A DNA stretch of 64,000 nt, taken from assembly GCA_963855995.1 (NCBI GenBank), contig OY979722.1:4030001-4094000 (forward strand). The letters are read 5' to 3'. The translations under genes and the position numbers were made by a program. Source of the stretch: Muricea muricata. Lineage: Eukaryota > Cnidaria > Anthozoa > Malacalcyonacea > Plexauridae. Shown in pieces: positions 57,763-64,000 of this stretch. Numbering within the stretch: the first letter of the stretch is position 1; every line of letters starts with the position of its first letter. The notes beneath the pieces are model-generated. The model made no database searches, had not been told where the DNA came from, and saw nothing but the letters and a program-made list of their open reading frames with translations.

Positions 57763-58947
57763 TGGTGGCCGGTGGGGCATTTGCTTATTTTTGCTCAAAA
57801 TGTCTAATCCCTACCTATTGCGTCCCCCTAGGACATAATACACTTTTCCGATGGATTTGAACAATAATATGAGTTCAGGCTTTCAGGGGAATTTTAGAAC
57901 TGCAAACAGCCCCGAGAACTCAATTGAGTTTAGAAACACAATCTTTTCAACTTTCAGCGCTGTTAAAATGAAGATGTTTGAGTATAATTTGTTACAGATG
58001 GAAATTAATTTTCAGTTCTAAACCCGAGAGTTAAAAACTGAAAACTCTGCATTATAGTTATAGTTGTATACCATGACCAGAACTCACTCTTTCCATTCCA
58101 AATAACACCCCATGTATCAACTACTTCTATGGAGCATCCACTTCAGATCCCCTGGGGTTGCCTAAGCTCAATCTTCCCTACAAAATGGACCTAAGAGAAA
58201 ACTCTGAAAGAAACCCTGTCAAGGCTAACATACCATGGCTACTCTCCATGTATTGCCTGGCCTCGCTCTGTGGGCATAACATTGATAGATGCGTTAAGCA
58301 CCAATATTTCCTATAACTTCACAATTTGACACAACCAAATCTGATGATTCCTCACAATTTTGTAGTGAGGAAAAGGAAAAATCACATTTGAGTCAGTTTT
58401 TTTAAATTTATCTCAGTGTTTATATTCTTGAAGCTGAAAGTAAAATGTGTGATGCCTTTTCATAGTAATAGTGTTCTCTGCCATGCTGCTTAGGTGACTT
58501 GTGAACAAAGTTTGTGCCATTTTTCACATGTGCAACACAATTTTGTAAAGGTGCACATTCTTCAGTTCTTATCCCAAAGATTTTAGCAATTGCCTAGAAT
58601 ATATACACAATAATACTGTACTCCTTTGCTTGGCATACATACCATGAGCATACATTTTGCTTTTTTTCTATTTTTATTGTTAAGCCAAAAATATAATAAT
58701 GAAGTGTGAGATACCAATCTCACAGTTTCTCGAAAAGTAACTCACAATTTTGGCTACTTGGGTATTGGCAGGCGTACTACCAAGCTAACTAGTAGAACAT
58801 AGTAACTGAACAGAAGTGTCCCTGTGCATATTGCATTACACATGTTAATTATTCAGACAGGCTCTGGCCTGTCAAATGCATTTCCAGGCCCATAAAATGC
58901 TGAGCTGGCTGTTCTGCCATTATACTGGCCAGTAAACTACATAAAAT
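57763..58947. other. no gene recognised
   Basis: Host DNA to the right of the MULE. AT-rich with no open frame of note. The GGTGGCC just after the TSD belongs to the pre-insertion sequence. Confidence 0.4.
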
Positions 58948-59178
58948 AGTGGTGAATTGGTTAATGTAATCCACTTGCCTCACACGTCAACAGTTGCAGG
59001 TTCAATGCTCAATAGGGTCACTTCGATGTCATTTGAACCCTTTCCTCATCAAGTTGACACTCTGCCAAAAGTCATGGGTTTCTGTCCTCCCACAGGGAAA
59101 GTTGATAGCATTAGATAATAGCACTTGGTATATTCTGTTATTGTGACCCTACTCTTTTTGCAAAGCTAAATAATATAT
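58948..59178 (+). repeat. tRNA-derived SINE, degenerate
   Basis: A tRNA-like head with an A-box-like TGGTTAATGTAATCCACTTGCC and a B-box-like GGTTCAATGC (58999-59008) is followed by the widespread invertebrate SINE central block (ATGGGTTTCTGTCCTCCCACAGGGAAAGTTGA, about 59074-59106). Decayed, without a clear tail or TSD. Confidence 0.6.
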
Positions 59179-61661
59179 ATCCCCCCTCTGTAAAACGAAA
59201 TTTCAAAATGTTTGGTCAAATTTTCATTTACGTATCTTATATTTTGACATTTATCTAGATCCACAGTGCATTGAAAGATCCATGAAAGCTTACACAGCTG
59301 ATCGATCATTAGAAAGTGAACACTGTTGATGAAAACTTCACAGAAGGTCTAAATATTTCATGTTTTATTTTGAATTAAAGTGCTTCAAATATTTTTTGGG
59401 TGATTCTATTTTCACACATGGCATTTCCATTTATTGTGTTGTCACAAAAACCGTGAATACCAATGGACTGCCATGTCACGACGGCAGAATCTTGTGTGCC
59501 TGAAGCATTTTAATCTCAGATATTTAGTCAAATCATGGTGAACTGTGTTTTTTGAAAATGGAAGTCCTATTTGGCTAAAATTAATTCTATTCCTGTTTGG
59601 CCTATTAGTTTATAAAAAGATATAAATGAAAAGACTTTATGAAAATGCTTGTGTGACTTAGTAATTCGTTTGTAAAAATTGACGACCAAATGCATGATTA
59701 TATTTTTACTTATTTGAAAAAAGCCAAGTTTCGGCGATAAACACCTGGGTTTGCCATTATTTGACTTTGTAATATTTTACTGATTTACCATAACATAAAA
59801 GAGATTGAGGTAGTTTTATCAGAGACAATCCAGTGGAATTTCAATATGTGGCCATTCATCAAATGTTGCTGAATATGCCCTAGTTTTTTTTGCTTAAACT
59901 TAAAAGCAGTTATTCAAATTATAATTTTCATTAAATTGATAAAAAAGCATTTTAAAAACATGTGTTTTGTTTCCTGATTTACCATCTCAATCTTCTTTTG
60001 TTTGGGCATCTTTTGACTTTCAGTATTCATTTAAAAGTTTGGAAAGTTTATTTAAAAGTTAAAATGAAAAATAATTTGCAGTGTTGGATACTAATTTTTC
60101 TTTGAAACAGACTTTGTGATTTTGTTACAGAACTTTCCTCTTTTCAGTTGAACTACTTGAAGTGGAAATAAGCTATCACATTGTCTTGCAAAGTGGAACT
60201 TGTTTGGAATTGAAATGAACTGAAGCAGTCGAGCTTTGCAGGGAGTGCAAAATAGCAATTTACTTGAATAACATAACACGGAAAACCACAATAAAATTCA
60301 ATACTTGCTCTAACGATATTTCAGCAAGTAGAAAATGAACAGTGATTCTATATTTCAGATTTTACAGATTTCTTAACAAATCAAATTTAGTTCATTCTTT
60401 CCTAATAAAAAATAAAGTGGTCAGGCATTAGATGGAGTAAAATAATATAAATTAAATTATTTCCGGACTACGATTTAATATCATTTGTGTTTTGAAATTT
60501 ACAAGATATTTTCACCAACCTTTAAAATATTTTTTGAACTTTTCATATTGTCTGGTTTTGGCGAGTTTGCATGTGTTTAGAAATTGAGATAATTTGCTAT
60601 TTTTCCATTTGCTTCAGTTCAAGTTTACTTTTCAAGTAGTTCCACTTTGTAACTGTAATAATAATATAAGAAAACATATTTACATGGCAATTGAACATGG
60701 TCTTTTTAACAGGTAAGTGAGTAAAGATAAGTTTATACTTCAAAGAGATTTGTTTTTAACCTGACGATGATACCTTCCAAAATTGACTAAATCCAATTAT
60801 TCAGCATTTTCTTCCAATAGATTCCATCTTAATTTTTTTCTTTTTAATCCAAGACCAATCTAAATTATTTATTTCAACTTTTGGTTTGGTTTCTTTAACG
60901 TTAAAACTACAAGTTCATAAAAGACAATGAAGTGTTTTGCTTCTTTAAAATGCACATTCTTTCGATTATTGATAACTACTGTACATTTTCAACTGGTGAC
61001 AAATCCTTATCCTCTATTGAGTGACCTCAATAGTAGCCAGGTAGCCAAAGCATTGTTTTTCCAGCTTTTTCCTCAATGAAAAATAGCATTTGAACCAAAA
61101 GAGGAAAACAGAATTATGAACATTAAAGAAAATTTTCAAAGTTAGCTCAACCAAATTATCATAATTTGTGCAGAAAGCTCCTGTTCTCATACACATTGCC
61201 TGTGACTTTTTTGGTATTTTTGGCTGAAAAAAGAATTGAAATATCTAAGAGATTTGTTCCTGAAAATTGTTGCGCTGTGCACAATATCTTAAAGCTAAGC
61301 TGTTTGGTTTTTACTCTATGTATTTTTTGTTTAAAAAATTGAAGTTAACAATATTTAATTAAATCCACATTGTCAGGTTAGAAACACAATCAGAAAAATA
61401 TATGGCCCGAAGGGAAATTTTACATCCTTGTCAATTTGGTATTTTTTCATAAAAAAATATTGTGATTAAAAATTATTTTTCGACGTTTGGAAGAATTCTT
61501 TCAAGTAGCAAAAAAGTATTTTCCAGAAGAATCATGTGCCTTGTTACATGTCGCAAAGGCATCAAAATTGGTTAGCAATTTGTGGATTTATTTTGTTTGA
61601 GTTAAGAAAAAACAGCTAAAATGAAATTATGTATTTCTGTTTTAAATAATGCCTTTTATCT
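59179..61661. other. no gene recognised
   Basis: Long AT-rich stretch. A loose inverted similarity exists between about 60144-60168 (GTTGAACTACTTGAAGTGGAA) and 60625-60645 (TTTTCAAGTAGTTCCACTTT), perhaps the ends of an old element. No coding signal. Confidence 0.35.
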
Positions 61662-61745
61662 CTATCTGCCAAGGGTCGTAGGTTTTCTCTGGGTACTCCA
61701 GTTTCTTCCCACAGAGAAAGTTCACTGCAGGGTAGTTACACGATT
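61662..61745 (+). repeat. SINE central-domain fragment
   Basis: Contains GGTTTTCTCTGGGTACTCCA followed by GTTTCTTCCCACAGAGAAAGTTC, the same central block as in the SINE at 58948 and closer to the common invertebrate form. The tRNA-like head is missing. Confidence 0.55.
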
Positions 61746-62170
61746 ATAAAAAGAGGACTAACATTTGGAAGCCTTTTTAATTAGACGTGTCAAGCCTTAC
61801 CGTCGTTTTAAACACGATTAAAGTTAAAAACTCGGTTAATCTAATTAGGACAACAACGTATCAGTTCGAATTTTAATCAATTGCATGTTTTTGGGCCATA
61901 TATATTTTTTGTAATTGTGAAACAACTTGGTGTTGTTTTCATTTTATGTTTAATATGTCTTGAAGTATAAATATTCATTTTGAAAAGACTAAGTTTTTTG
62001 TTAATTGTTATTGTTCTCCTGCCATGTTATGTTTTCTTTTATTGTTATTTGAATAAGTACAAGTTTGTTGTAGTTAATCTCTTTTTATTGTTATTTAAGT
62101 TGTAATCTTTACAAATTCTTTTCAATAAATTGTTTACAAAATTTACATGTGACCCCTTTTAATTAAAAAT

Positions 62171-62190
62171 TCAATTCCCATGGGAATTGA
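62171..62190. repeat. 20-bp perfect palindrome
   Basis: TCAATTCCCATGGGAATTGA, perfectly self-complementary. Its core TTCCCATGGGAATT recurs near 63619-63632. Confidence 0.7.
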
Positions 62191-62213
62191 GAAATTAAAT
62201 AAAAAAAATCCCC

Positions 62214-62331
62214 CTACCCCGGCCAGCTCTCCAAATGCTACTTCCACCTAAGTAGAAGTACTTGTACATATACTACAAGTACTTCTACTTATTTACGGTG
62301 GAAGTAGCACTCGGAGAGCTGGCCGGGGTAG
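62214..62331. repeat. 118-bp foldback element
   Basis: CTACCCCGGCCAGCTCTCC at the left is mirrored by GGAGAGCTGGCCGGGGTAG at the right. The stem continues through TGCTACTTCCACC and AAGTAGAAGTACTTGTA to a short loop near 62265. A single strong hairpin with few mismatches; GC-rich ends contrast with the flanks. No TSD seen. Confidence 0.85.
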
Positions 62332-64000
62332 CGAGGCGAAGAGAAGACCAACCTTGCAAATGCTAATGCAAATTGCTAAGTTGATCTTCCCTAGAGAGCA
62401 GCCGCGCATACCTAACAAATTAAGACAACAAACGTTAGTGACTTAAGTACTTAGCATGCAAATTTGATTCCCAAAGCCAAAATGACAAGTGCCCCCCGCT
62501 GATCCTACCAACTGCCTGCCTGCCTCAGTTCTAAGCTGTCTTCCTCAGTCCTAAGCTCCTGCATTCCATTCGTTGCTTTCCCTTTCCTCACCATCGCACA
62601 GTCACTCGCGCTGATAAACCCGCGTGCACCACCACCACCCCGACTGCCACCCAAATCCGAAAATTAAAAGAATTAAAATTTTGGTAAAGTATGCATTTTA
62701 AATGTAATTTATTTGGACATTTCAGGTCAACGTAAACATAAAAGGTCAAATGTAAAAACACCAAAAGTCGTATATAAAAACAGGTGAGAATTCTTAAAAC
62801 TCAATTCGCATTTTTTCCAGTCAGAATGATAATAGTCCTACAACTTAGTTGGATGTTGAGACTTACTCTTAGCTGTTTTGTGTGGAAGTGATGATAGATT
62901 TTTGTTTTAAGCATACTTTAAAAAATTTTAAATCCTTTAATTTTAGCCTAACCCCATGCAACTTACACACGGCGCACACCCTCGCACTCCACACTTTTAG
63001 CTAATAAAATACGTTATAAACAAAAAAGCAAAATAAAAAGGTAAATTACGTTATCTCTAGCTGCTTAAACCCACTTACACTGAGAATTTCATAAATTTTT
63101 CACACGTAAAACCTTAACTGAAAGGGCATGGGCTTTTCGTTGTCTTAACTGGTCCGAAGTTAACATAAACTTGATAATTGTCGAAGTCTAAGGCTGGCTC
63201 AAATAAGCATGAGAATTATGCGAAGATAAAATCATTTTAAAACTTGAAACACAACGAAAGCTGTTCTCTCATCTATGGCAATGTAAATCCTTAGCTGTAG
63301 TTGACATGCATTTTTTAATGGCCTTATATTTGTTATGGTTTCTCTATTAGTTTAAAATTTAAAACTTTACCGCATTCCTCATACTTATTTAACCGAAACG
63401 CCTTCATGTGCATGGTACCTCGCAGCTGCTCTCAACTACTTCCGTAATTTGTTTTAGTGCACACAAACAATGACCTAATTGTTCCATTGTTCCTGCTTAA
63501 CAAAACAAACCCGAAAGCACCAAGATACTTATCATATTTGCAATCAAAGAGGATTATCGATATAATGTCAAGTTTCACCATGAACAAACTCATTACCGTC
63601 AAAACAAAGCAAGTTGTATTCCCATGGGAATTAAAAATGCGCAGAGAATAATGAATCCAACTGATTACGTATAAAAATACTGTTTAAAATACTGCATGAT
63701 GATGAATTTTAAGAGTAGAGTTAATAAACCTGAATTAGTGAACTCATTTTTTAAACGTAGAACGACGGAATACTAAAAATGCTTCAACTAAGTAGTGTTA
63801 TTAAGAAACTGCTTAGAAATATCCAAACTCAAATGCTAAAGGCATATTTTTAGGCGTTAAGTTACTGTAGATTCAACATTATATTTTTGCAGCTGATTTT
63901 TTAGACTGGAAAGTTGACTTCTGAACTCCTGTAACATTCTATGTAATTTTTTCCTTGGCAAGCATTCAAAATCAGTGCTGTTCAGTCTAAATTAATTTTT
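62332..64000. other. right edge, no gene recognised
   Basis: AT-rich. A 64-codon plus frame at 63457-63651 has no known motif. I saw no repeat with clear boundaries. Confidence 0.4.

Overview
This window is eukaryotic nuclear DNA, almost certainly from an invertebrate animal. It is AT-rich, has no operons or ribosome-binding sites, shows splice-like signals, and is packed with animal-type transposable elements: P-element-like, hAT-like MITEs, a MULE, BEL/Pao and a CR1/jockey-type LINE. A cnidarian is my best guess from this mix of families, but nothing in the sequence proves it. I see no conserved multi-exon host gene, rRNA or tRNA. Most of the window is mobile or repetitive DNA.

Layout. 0.4-2.4 kb: broken P-element (THAP9-like) transposase. 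3.2-5.0 kb: an hAT-type MITE with a perfect 8-bp target-site duplication (TSD), then a transposase-like remnant. 7.1-8.4 kb (minus): a secreted-looking ADP-ribosyltransferase of the pertussis-S1/pierisin/scabin group, the one gene here that looks like a non-transposon protein gene. 10.3-20.9 kb: four tandem copies of a 2.6-2.9 kb unit ending in a truncated LINE reverse transcriptase; two copies carry a 246-bp MITE whose empty site survives in another copy. 21.0-22.3 kb: hairpin repeats, an unknown 87-codon open frame, an inverted piece of the LINE-array unit and a BEL/Pao fragment. 22.85-23.33 kb: a foldback palindrome built from 21-bp repeats.

23.5-31.67 kb: a composite array, (255-bp inverted-repeat module + 1724-bp spacer) x4 + module, flanked on both outer sides by TA. 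31.8-36.0 kb: a BEL/Pao element on the minus strand broken by frameshifts and by a second copy of the 3.2-kb hAT MITE, bracketed by two foldback MITEs with 7-bp TSDs.

37.9-49.8 kb: a giant inverted repeat (arms about 3.8 kb, nearly identical) around a 127-bp satellite, the whole flanked by a 7-bp direct repeat. A 647-bp hAT-like element sits in the left arm only. 51.28-57.75 kb: a complete MULE with a perfect 9-bp TSD, terminal inverted repeats made of GAAACGACC-type repeats, an intact SWIM-finger DDE transposase and a possible small spliced gene. 57.8-64 kb: low-coding DNA with SINE fragments and another foldback element.

The two best leads are the secreted ADP-ribosyltransferase gene and the group of three large inverted or composite structures (22.85-31.67 kb, 37.9-49.8 kb, 51.3-57.8 kb), which keep target-site duplications and internal timestamps. 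The genes do not form a shared pathway.
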